Source of the DNA: Oscillibacter sp. | GTDB lineage: Bacteria; Bacillota; Clostridia; Oscillospirales; Oscillospiraceae | Assembly (NCBI GenBank): GCA_014799925.1 | Contig: JAAVHC010000001.1 | Location: 94,998 to 135,724 of the forward strand | Direction: 5' to 3' | Length of the DNA stretch: 40,727 nt | Shown here: piece after piece, positions 7,361 through 14,237 of the stretch | Position numbering within the stretch: position 1 is the stretch's first letter | Layout of the letters: the number at the start of each line of letters is the position of its first letter | Notes under the pieces: model-generated | Seen by the model: the letters and a program-made list of their open reading frames with translations, nothing else | The model's database searches: none | What the model was told of the DNA's origin: nothing | Made by a program: the position numbers and the translations under genes

Positions 7361-8434
7361 TCAGAGACGGCGCTCCAAACGCGCCAGCTCCTCCTGCGCC
7401 AGCTGGCTGACGCCGTCAAAATTGACGTGGGGGTGATAAACGGATTCCAGCCTGTCGTGGGCGGCTTTGGCTTCCCGGAGCGCGTCCAGCCCCTCTTCCG
7501 TCAGGGCGTGGGCCACCCTGGCCGAGAAGCGCAGGCGGGCCTTATACCGCTTGTAGTGGGCTGTGTCCACCATGGCGTCCAGCCGTACCCGGCGATAGGA
7601 GGGCCCGGTGTATTCCATGCCCTCGCGGCTGGTGACAAAGGCCAGCTCCAGCTCCGGCAGCAGCAGGTGCTGGATGCGGTCCACGTGCTCCGGGTCGGGG
7701 CAGACGATGGCGCGGAAGCCGTGGGCGGACGCGGCGGCGTGGATTCGCTGGAGCATGGGGGCCGCCAGACCGTAAGCGTCCTGAAGCTGGTAAACCTTGG
7801 GGCAGATGGACTGGACCGTATCAAACCGCCAGACGGGGCCCTGGCAGGTGAGGCTGCCCAGGAACCGGAAATCGTCCTCCTCTCCGCGGCCTTTCCCGCG
7901 TATCTCGCGCCCGATGATGCCGTCGGTGCGGCGGAGCAGCTTTCCGGCGTCCAGACCGTCCAGAACCAGCGCGGCGGCGCTGTCCGACATTTGCCGCGCC
8001 GCGCCGAGGGCCCGGTAGGCTCTCTGGTAGGCCGCGGAGCCCGCCTTGGTATAGCGGATCACGTCCGCCCGGTTCTTCTTGGCCGCGTCAATGTCATAGA
8101 ATTGACCCAGATTGACATACCGGTCCACGGCGGCGGGATATCTGGGCTCGATGACATGGGGCGCGGTGCCGTCTACGATGGCGGCGCGGAGGCGGGGGAT
8201 ATGTACGCCGTCCAGGGATTGGGGATCGCCGGAGCAATAGAGGTACTCGACCGCCTCGCCCCGTTCCTCCATGGCCTTGCCGACGGTGCGCATCAGAGTG
8301 GATTTACCTGCGCCGGGGCCGCCCTTCAGCACCAGCAGATCGTGAAAGGACTCAGGCTGGCAGAAGCGCTGGAACAGATTCTGAAATCCCTGGCCGCTGT
8401 TTGCGCCAAGGAAGAAGTGGGTTGTGTTTGACAT
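7361..8434 (-). CDS. PRK06851-type P-loop ATPase, second P-loop degenerate
   Basis: A 357-residue protein resembling the uncharacterised PRK06851 ATPases of Firmicutes, which are built of two similar halves. The first half has a perfect Walker A, GGPGAGKST, near residues 39-47. The second half keeps the family-like CPDPEHVDRIQHLLLPELELAFVTS segment, but where a second Walker A is expected it reads VYQLQDAYGLAAPM, so that nucleotide site is probably dead. The ATG at 8434 has GGAGGAG just upstream; a longer TTG-started frame to 8629 overlaps the divergent M20 start and was rejected. The gene is divergent from the M20 amidohydrolase. Function unknown; a link to sporulation or stress is only a guess. 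Confidence 0.75.
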   Translation of the reverse strand: MSNTTHFFLGANSGQGFQNLFQRFCQPESFHDLLVLKGGPGAGKSTLMRTVGKAMEERGEAVEYLYCSGDPQSLDGVHIPRLRAAIVDGTAPHVIEPRYPAAVDRYVNLGQFYDIDAAKKNRADVIRYTKAGSAAYQRAYRALGAARQMSDSAAALVLDGLDAGKLLRRTDGIIGREIRGKGRGEEDDFRFLGSLTCQGPVWRFDTVQSICPKVYQLQDAYGLAAPMLQRIHAAASAHGFRAIVCPDPEHVDRIQHLLLPELELAFVTSREGMEYTGPSYRRVRLDAMVDTAHYKRYKARLRFSARVAHALTEEGLDALREAKAAHDRLESVYHPHVNFDGVSQLAQEELARLERRL

Positions 8435-8526
8435 GAATTCTCCTCCCAACTCATTGATTTCTCCTTCTACCATATGCGGCAGGGCCTGACTGTGACAATC
8501 CGGCGGCAGGGGGGAGATGAAAGGGC

Positions 8527-8555
8527 GTGACAAAATCCGTCTGACAGTGTATAAT
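8527..8555 (+). promoter_or_regulatory. Promoter of the M20 gene
   Basis: GTGACA (8527-8532), a 17-bp spacer and a perfect TATAAT (8550-8555), about 60 bp before the start codon. Confidence 0.7.
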
Positions 8556-8615
8556 ATGATTCCTATACTGAAGAACAGGAAGTATTGACAGGAAATCCGG
8601 AAAGGAGAGACAGGG

Positions 8616-9791
8616 ATGGAGGATATCAAAAAGGAAGCGATGCTTCTGGCTCCGGCGATGGAGGAACTGTTTTTTGCGCTCCATCGCTGCCCGGAGCTGG
8701 GCAGGGGGGAGCGTCAGACCGCGTCCCTGATCCGCCGCCGCCTGGAGGCGCTGGGTATTCCATACACCCCCCTGGCGGACACCGGGACCATGGCGGTCAT
8801 CCGGGGCGGGATGTCAGGCAGGACAATTGGATTCCGGGCGGATATAGACGCGCTGCCCATCACGGAGGATACGGATCTGGCCTACGCGTCCCGGAATCCC
8901 GGCGTGATGCACGCCTGCGGCCACGACTTCCATACCGCCGCCCTGCTGGGCGCGGCGGAGCTGCTGCAAAACCGCCGCGCGGAGCTTCCCGGAACGGTCA
9001 AGCTCTTCTTTCAGCCGGACGAGGAGGGCGATGGCGGCGCGGCCAGGATGATCGGGTTGGGCTGTATGGAGAACCCCCATGTGGACGCCGTGCTCTGCTG
9101 CCACGTGGAGAGCGGCATCCCCACGGGGACCCTGTCCACCCGGTCCGGCCCCGTGTGCGCCGCGTCCAATCCCTTTGCCGTCACGCTGCGGGGCAGAGGG
9201 TCCCATGGAGCCAAGCCGCATCTGGGGAGCGACGTCATCGTGGCCGGAGCGCATATCCTGACCGCCCTGCAAACCATTTCCAGCCGGAGGACCGATCCCA
9301 CGGAGCCGGTGGTGGTGACGGTGGGCTCCTTTCACAGCGGCGCGGCAGGCAACGTCCTGCCGGAGGAGGCGAAGTTTACCGGTATTCTCCGCACAATGGG
9401 GGGCGAGGCCAGGGAGCGGGTGAAGGCGGAGTTCCGCGCCATTGTCTCCGGCGTTGCCGCCGCTATGGGGGTGGAGGCAGAGATCGAGATTTTTGAGAGC
9501 TACCCCGGCTGCCGGAACGACCGGGCCGTCACCGAGCTGCTGCTGCGGGCGGCGGGGAAGATCCTGGGACCGGAGAACATCCTGGAGCAGAACGCTCCCT
9601 CTATGGGTACGGACGATTTCGGATATTTCAGCGATGCGGCGCCCGGCTGCTACTACTATATCGGAGTAGGGAACGAGGCCAAGGGGTACACCTACCCCAA
9701 CCACAACCCCCGCTTTGCGGCGGATCCGGACGCCCTGCCCCTGGCGGCGGCCGTGGAAGCCCAGGCGGCGCTGGACTTCTTAAATGATTGA
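8616..9791 (+). CDS. M20 family metal-dependent amidohydrolase
   Basis: A 391-residue M20D-type peptidase/amidohydrolase (N-acyl-amino-acid deacylase / hippurate hydrolase group). Visible metal-site motifs are GFRADIDALP near residues 71-80, HACGHDFHTAAL near 99-110, FFQPDEEGDGGAARM near 132-146 (the EE pair) and APSMGTDDFGYF near 328-339. The C-terminal HNPRFAADPDAL holds the last metal-binding His. The lid/dimer domain lies between about 185 and 300. It would release an amino acid from an N-acyl or related amide in the cytoplasm. AAAGGAG lies upstream of the ATG. It is followed 9 nt later by an LD-carboxypeptidase-like gene, so the two form an operon, perhaps for salvage of amino acids from peptides or muropeptides. 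Confidence 0.92.
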   Translation: MEDIKKEAMLLAPAMEELFFALHRCPELGRGERQTASLIRRRLEALGIPYTPLADTGTMAVIRGGMSGRTIGFRADIDALPITEDTDLAYASRNPGVMHACGHDFHTAALLGAAELLQNRRAELPGTVKLFFQPDEEGDGGAARMIGLGCMENPHVDAVLCCHVESGIPTGTLSTRSGPVCAASNPFAVTLRGRGSHGAKPHLGSDVIVAGAHILTALQTISSRRTDPTEPVVVTVGSFHSGAAGNVLPEEAKFTGILRTMGGEARERVKAEFRAIVSGVAAAMGVEAEIEIFESYPGCRNDRAVTELLLRAAGKILGPENILEQNAPSMGTDDFGYFSDAAPGCYYYIGVGNEAKGYTYPNHNPRFAADPDALPLAAAVEAQAALDFLND

Positions 9792-9800
9792 GGTAACGTT

Positions 9801-10721
9801 ATGATTTTTCCATGTGAATTGAAGCGGGGCGGGACGGTCCTGCTGGCCGCGCCGTCCTCTCCGCTGGCTCCGGACCAGCCGGTGGAGTCTATCGCCGAAG
9901 CCGTGGAGCGGCTTGGCTTCCGGGTGGTCATCGGCGCGTCCTGCACCGCCCGGCCCTCCGCCTGCGGCTACACTGTGCCGCCGCGGGTCCGGGCGGAGGA
10001 TATCAACCGGGGCTTTGCGGATCCGGCGATCGACGCCGTCTGGTGCGTCCGGGGCGGCGAGGCCGCGTGGCAGATACTGCCCTGGCTGGACTATAGCCGC
10101 ATGGCCGCCCACCCAAAGCCCTTTATCGGGTTCAGTGATATTACCACGCTGCACCTGGCCATCCAGCAGCGGTGCGGCCTGGTGACCTTCCACGGCCCCA
10201 CCGCCAACCAGGTGCTGAAGTGGGACGAGGAGGGGTTCTCCTGGCAGAGCCTCCAGGCTGCGCTGCATATGGGCCGCTGCCTCGCCATTGAAAATCCTCC
10301 CGATGAGCCTGTCAAGGTTCTGCGTCCCGGCAAAGCCTGCGGGATTCTTACCGGCGGAAATCTGTCCCTGGTCACGCAAACCATGGGCATGCCGGAACAG
10401 ATTGACGCTCGGGGTAAAATCCTCTATCTGGAGGACGTGGGCGAGGAGGTCTACGCCCTGGAGCGGATGCTGAACCAGCTGCTGCGGGGCGGCGTGCTGG
10501 AGAGCGCGGAGGGACTGGTGTTCGGCGCGTTTACCAAGTGCCCCAATCACGCAAGAGAGGACTACGGCCCGGAGGAGCTGCTGCGGGAGCTGTTCGGCTG
10601 CTGGCCCAGGCCGGTGCTGTATAACCTCCGCTCCGCCCATTGCCGCCCCATGGTGACGCTGCCCATGGGCGCGATGTGCGGGATCGATGGCGGCGCGGGG
10701 ACCATGACAGTCTACAGATAA
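9801..10721 (+). CDS. S66 family LD-carboxypeptidase / MccF-like peptidase
   Basis: A 306-residue serine peptidase of family S66, which cleaves an LD bond in peptidoglycan tetrapeptides or, in MccF-like members, peptide-nucleotide toxins. The catalytic Ser sits in FIGFSDITTLH near residues 109-119, the Glu in LYLEDVGEEVY near 209-219 and the His in LRSAHCRPMVTLP near 274-286. VRGGEAAWQILPWLDY near 75-90 is the substrate-binding loop. No signal peptide is seen, so it acts in the cytoplasm. The ribosome site is weak (GAGGT 6 nt before ATG) and probably depends on translation of the M20 gene just upstream. A strong bidirectional terminator follows 4 nt after the stop. Confidence 0.92.
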   Translation: MIFPCELKRGGTVLLAAPSSPLAPDQPVESIAEAVERLGFRVVIGASCTARPSACGYTVPPRVRAEDINRGFADPAIDAVWCVRGGEAAWQILPWLDYSRMAAHPKPFIGFSDITTLHLAIQQRCGLVTFHGPTANQVLKWDEEGFSWQSLQAALHMGRCLAIENPPDEPVKVLRPGKACGILTGGNLSLVTQTMGMPEQIDARGKILYLEDVGEEVYALERMLNQLLRGGVLESAEGLVFGAFTKCPNHAREDYGPEELLRELFGCWPRPVLYNLRSAHCRPMVTLPMGAMCGIDGGAGTMTVYR

Positions 10722-10723
10722 AA

Positions 10724-10763
10724 AGGGAAGAGGTCCGGGGGGTGCTCCGGACCTCTTCCTTTT
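10724..10763. terminator. Bidirectional intrinsic terminator
   Basis: A 13-bp stem, GGAAGAGGTCCGG with its complement, an 8-nt loop, TTTT on the right and AAAA on the left. It separates the S66 gene from the convergent histidine kinase. Confidence 0.88.
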
Positions 10764-10790
10764 GCCTGACTCAGATTGCGGATACTGGCT

Positions 10791-11999
10791 TTATACTATG
10801 GCGGGCAGCTCGATCCAAAAGGTGTTGCGCCCTCCGCCGCTCTCGGCCCAGATCCTTCCATGGTGCTCCGATACGATAGTCCAGGCGATGGACAGTCCCA
10901 ACCCGCAGCTTCCGTCCCTGCTCCGGGCCCTGTCCAGGCGGTAGAAGCGTTTGAAAATGTTTCCAAGCTCCTCCTGGGGGATATCCTGCCCGGGACTGGA
11001 CACCGACAGCAGGCAGCGACCTCTGTTCCGCCGCTCCAGGGAGACCGTCACCGTCCCGCCGGGAGCGGAATATTTCTGCGCGTTGTCCAGAAGGATCTCC
11101 GCAGTCTGCCGCAGCTGAGCGGGGTCTCCCCGCACGGTGACGCCGTCCTCAAGCCGTTCGGTGAGGGCCAGGCCCCGTTCAAAGAAGATGGCCTCAAAGG
11201 GCAGGACCGCGTCGGAAACCAGTTGGCTCAGATCCAGCGGAACATGCTCCCGCCGGGCGGCGCCGCTGTCCATCCGGGCCAGCTCCAGAAGGTTCTCCAC
11301 CAGGCCCCGCATCTGACGGGACACGGCGAGGATATTGCCGGCCGGCTGCTGGGCGGAGACGGTTTCAGAACCTTGCAGCAGCTCCGCGTTGGTGATGATG
11401 ACCGTGAGGGGCGTTTTCAGCTCGTGGGAGGCGTCGGCAATAAACTGCCTCTGCTGGTCCCAGGCCCGCTCCACCGGGCGCACTGCCCACCGGGCCAGAA
11501 AAAAGCTGAGGAACAAAAAGGCCAGAAATCCCAGACAGCTCCCCAGGATACAGGTCCGGGTAAGGTGGGTCAGTGTGTTCCGCTCGCTGGAGATGTCCGC
11601 GAAGACAAAGCACATTGACTGCTGGGGGGCCGAAACCAGCAGATAGCGCAGACCGTATTCCTCCAGAATGCCGGAGGGCTTACCGGCGGCGGCGACAGCT
11701 TCCACCAGCGCCTCCAAAAAATCCCTGTCAGACAGGTCGTAATAGCTGCCGCCCTCAGCCGCCAGTTCGCCCTCCCTTGTCAGACGCACGGCAAAGCAGG
11801 GAAGATGGATCTTCTCGGGAAGGTGGTCTGGCCGCTTGGGGTCAAAGGGCCTGGAGGCCACGGTCTGCATCATGCGCAGGCTCTCCGCCTCCAGATTCGA
11901 TTGCGTAAAATGAACGATCAGCCCCAGGATCACACACAGCATTCCCATCAGGAACACCATGTTGATACAGATGAATTTGATTCTCAGCTTCTTCAGCAT
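10791..11999 (-). CDS. Sensor histidine kinase of the VTC/CotH locus
   Basis: A 402-residue membrane kinase. One transmembrane helix at about 11-31, an extracytoplasmic sensor of about 115 residues, and a second helix at about 150-168 lead almost directly into HisKA (RQFIADASHELKTPLT, phospho-acceptor His192); no full HAMP domain is apparent. The HATPase part has DNAQKYS (N box) and SCGLGLSIAW (G2 box). It overlaps the end of its response regulator by a few bases, the usual translational coupling. The pair is transcribed away from the VTC-DUF4956-CotH operon, and the two promoters carry matching operators, so the kinase probably senses an envelope signal relevant to that operon. Confidence 0.92.
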   Translation of the reverse strand: MLKKLRIKFICINMVFLMGMLCVILGLIVHFTQSNLEAESLRMMQTVASRPFDPKRPDHLPEKIHLPCFAVRLTREGELAAEGGSYYDLSDRDFLEALVEAVAAAGKPSGILEEYGLRYLLVSAPQQSMCFVFADISSERNTLTHLTRTCILGSCLGFLAFLFLSFFLARWAVRPVERAWDQQRQFIADASHELKTPLTVIITNAELLQGSETVSAQQPAGNILAVSRQMRGLVENLLELARMDSGAARREHVPLDLSQLVSDAVLPFEAIFFERGLALTERLEDGVTVRGDPAQLRQTAEILLDNAQKYSAPGGTVTVSLERRNRGRCLLSVSSPGQDIPQEELGNIFKRFYRLDRARSRDGSCGLGLSIAWTIVSEHHGRIWAESGGGRNTFWIELPAIV

Positions 12000-12670
12000 T
12001 CCGGCGACACCTCCAGATGGTAGCCCAGACGCCGGATGGCCTCAATGCGGATGTTGGAGCCGATGCTGGCCAGCTTTTTGCGCAGAAAGCCCACATAGAC
12101 CTCCACGTGGTTCTCCACCGCGTTGGAGTCAAAGCCCCACACACGGGCCAGGATGACCTCCTTGGACAGATTCTGCTCCCGGTTCTGGAGCAGATACCGC
12201 ATCACGTCGAACTCGCGGGCGGACAGCCGCACGCGCTTTTCTCCGCATACCAGCATGCCGGAGGCCAGGTCCAGCGCGGTGTTGCCAAAGACCAGCTCGT
12301 CCACCTGCCCGCCCTGGCGGCGGAGCAGGGCGTTGATGCAGGCCAGCAGCTCCCGGGAATCGAAGGGCTTGGTCAGGTAGTAGTCCGCCCCGGCGTTCAG
12401 TCCCTCGATCCGGTCCTCCAGCTCCGATTTGGCCGTCAGCATCAGGATGGGCACCGCGCACCGCCTGGCCCGGACCCGCCGGGCCACCTGATAGCCGTCC
12501 AGCCTGGGCATCATCACATCCAGGATCAGCAGGTCGTAGACGCCCAGCTCCGCGTACTCCACGCCGGCTTCCCCGTCGTACACCGTCTCCACCTGAAAGC
12601 CCTTGCCCTCCAGCAGCGTTTTCAGCGATTGGGCCAGCAGCGTATCGTCCTCGATCACTAAGATTTTCAT
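11993..12670 (-). CDS. OmpR/PhoB family response regulator of the VTC/CotH locus
   Basis: A 225-residue response regulator. The receiver domain has the acidic pocket IEDD (8-9), phospho-acceptor Asp51 in LILDVMMPR, and LTAKSE/KPF switch residues. A C-terminal winged helix (about 125-222) carries the LSAREFDVMRYLLQN start and RRLGYHLEV wing of the PhoB class. The ATG at 12670 follows GGGAGGACATCC; an upstream frame start was rejected because it would run through the promoter. The mirrored TTTCAG direct repeats ahead of its own promoter and of the divergent VTC promoter are spaced as PhoB-class sites are, so autoregulation and activation of the VTC operon are likely. Confidence 0.93.
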   Translation of the reverse strand: MKILVIEDDTLLAQSLKTLLEGKGFQVETVYDGEAGVEYAELGVYDLLILDVMMPRLDGYQVARRVRARRCAVPILMLTAKSELEDRIEGLNAGADYYLTKPFDSRELLACINALLRRQGGQVDELVFGNTALDLASGMLVCGEKRVRLSAREFDVMRYLLQNREQNLSKEVILARVWGFDSNAVENHVEVYVGFLRKKLASIGSNIRIEAIRRLGYHLEVSPEC

Positions 12671-12701
12671 GGATGTCCTCCCGAACCTGTTTTTACTTCT
12701 T

Positions 12702-12735
12702 ATCATACCGCGCAATCCTGAAAGGGAGCTGAAAG
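12702..12735 (-). promoter_or_regulatory. Promoter and direct-repeat operator of the response regulator-kinase operon
   Basis: On the minus strand, two TTTCAG half-sites exactly 11 bp apart (12734-12729 and 12723-12718), then exactly 10 bp, then TATGAT (12707-12702). No good -35 is present, as expected for an activator-dependent promoter. Confidence 0.65.
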
Positions 12736-12775
12736 AATCCGCGTTAAAAAAAGGTTTACATTTTCACCGGCAGTT

Positions 12776-12808
12776 TTTCAGGAAGGTTTCAGCATTCGGT
12801 GGTAAAGT
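12776..12808 (+). promoter_or_regulatory. Promoter and direct-repeat operator of the VTC-DUF4956-CotH operon
   Basis: Two TTTCAG half-sites 11 bp apart (12776-12781 and 12787-12792), then 10 bp, then a TAAAGT -10 (12803-12808). This is the same geometry as the divergent promoter. Confidence 0.65.
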
Positions 12809-12834
12809 TCGAAGCCGGTAAAGGAAGTGAAATG

Positions 12835-13503
12835 ATGTATCGACACGAGTGGAAGCACGAAATCAATCTGAGCGACCGGCTGGTCATCCGCCAGCGGCTG
12901 CGGGCGGTGGCCCGGCCGGACCCCCACGCCAGAGACGGCCGCTATCGCATTCGCAGCCTGTATTTTGATACGCCCACTGACAAAGCGCTGCGGGAGAAGA
13001 TCGACGGAGTGGACTGGCGGGAGAAATTCCGGCTGCGGTTCTACAACGAAGACGTCTCCCTCATTCATCTGGAAAAGAAGAGCAAGCGCAATGGCCTGAG
13101 CGCCAAGGAAACCGTCTCTCTCACCGCCGCCGAGGTCCAGGCCATCCTGGACGGCGATCTGGCCTGGATGCCGGCCAGCGGCCGGCCCCTGATGATGGAG
13201 CTGTACAGTAAAATGAGTTGTCAGCTCCTGCGCCCCAAGACTGTTGTGGATTATACCCGGGAACCCTTCGTCTATCCCCCGGGGAACGTCCGGGTCACAC
13301 TGGACTACGACATCCGCACCGGCCTGGGCTGTACCGATTTTCTCGATCCCGATTGCCTGACCATCCCCGCCGGAGACGCCCCCGCCATTCTGGAGGTGAA
13401 GTGGGATTCCTACCTGCCGGAGGTGATCCGGGCCGCCGTCCAGCTGCCGGGCCGGCGCGCTTCCGCCTTTTCCAAATACGCCGCCTGCCGCATTTACGGC
13501 TGA
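12835..13503 (+). CDS. VTC-domain (polyphosphate polymerase-like) protein
   Basis: A 222-residue protein consisting of a single VTC/CYTH-like triphosphate-tunnel domain. Typical features are the YRHEWKHEI opening, IRSLYFDTPTDKALREK, KFRLRFYN, HLEKKSKRNGLSAKE (basic residues lining the tunnel) and the late acidic strand ILEVKWDSYLPEVI. In yeast Vtc4 this fold makes polyphosphate from ATP; in bacteria such domains sit next to DUF4956 and CotH genes and their reaction is not settled. No membrane segment is present, so it is cytoplasmic. Two adjacent ATGs occur; the second (12835) is 7-8 nt from GGAAG and gives the usual family N terminus. It is the first gene of the operon. Confidence 0.88.
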   Translation: MYRHEWKHEINLSDRLVIRQRLRAVARPDPHARDGRYRIRSLYFDTPTDKALREKIDGVDWREKFRLRFYNEDVSLIHLEKKSKRNGLSAKETVSLTAAEVQAILDGDLAWMPASGRPLMMELYSKMSCQLLRPKTVVDYTREPFVYPPGNVRVTLDYDIRTGLGCTDFLDPDCLTIPAGDAPAILEVKWDSYLPEVIRAAVQLPGRRASAFSKYAACRIYG

Positions 13504-13552
13504 TGCTTTTTCACGAGAATCAGTATAAATATTACATACGAGGAGAATTTTT

Positions 13553-14227
13553 ATGACGACCTTTCAAGACATCTTCAAATCCGGCTTTCTGGAAAACGTC
13601 ACCAGCGTGTCCCTTCCGGACATGGTGATCGCCCTGGTTCTGGCCTTCTGCATCGGCCTGTTCATTTTCCTGGTCTATCAGAAGACCTTCACCGGCGTGA
13701 TGTACTCCTCCAGCTTCGGCGTCACCCTGGTGGCCCTCACCATGATCACCACCCTGGTCATCCTGGCCGTTACCAGCAACGTGGTGCTGAGCCTGGGCAT
13801 GGTGGGCGCGCTGTCCATCGTCCGGTTCCGCACCGCCATCAAGGAGCCCCTGGACATCGCTTTCCTCTTCTGGTCCATCGCCGCGGGCATCGTCCTGGCA
13901 GCGGGCATGATTCCTCTGGCGGTGCTGGGCAGCGTGGCCATCGGCGTTACCCTGCTGGTTTTTGTCAACAGGAAGTCCTATGTCAACCCCTATATCGTGG
14001 TGCTCCAGTGCGACGGCCACGACAGCGAAGTCCGGGCCCGCGCCTGCCTGGACCGGCAGACCCGGCGCTGCGTGGTCAAAAGCAAGACCGTCCAGAAGGG
14101 CATGGTGGAGCTGAACCTGGAGATCCGTCTGAAAGAGGACAACACCGACTTCATCAATACGCTGGCCGAAATGGAGGGCGTTCAGAGCGCCGTGCTGGTC
14201 AGCTACAACGGGGATTACCTGGGATAA
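13553..14227 (+). CDS. DUF4956 membrane protein
   Basis: A 224-residue protein with about four transmembrane helices in residues 20-145. The family signature is GMVGALSIVRFRTAIKEPLDIAFLFWSIAAG (about 83-113), followed by a soluble C-terminal domain (about 150-222) resembling a small ferredoxin-like/ACT-type fold. The function of DUF4956 is unknown; its consistent partners are VTC-domain and CotH proteins, as here, so it may be the membrane channel or anchor of that system. The GAGGAG site before ATG is good. The gap to the VTC gene is 49 bp and to CotH 10 bp, indicating one transcript. Confidence 0.88.
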   Translation: MTTFQDIFKSGFLENVTSVSLPDMVIALVLAFCIGLFIFLVYQKTFTGVMYSSSFGVTLVALTMITTLVILAVTSNVVLSLGMVGALSIVRFRTAIKEPLDIAFLFWSIAAGIVLAAGMIPLAVLGSVAIGVTLLVFVNRKSYVNPYIVVLQCDGHDSEVRARACLDRQTRRCVVKSKTVQKGMVELNLEIRLKEDNTDFINTLAEMEGVQSAVLVSYNGDYLG

Positions 14228-14237
14228 GGAGGCGGCC

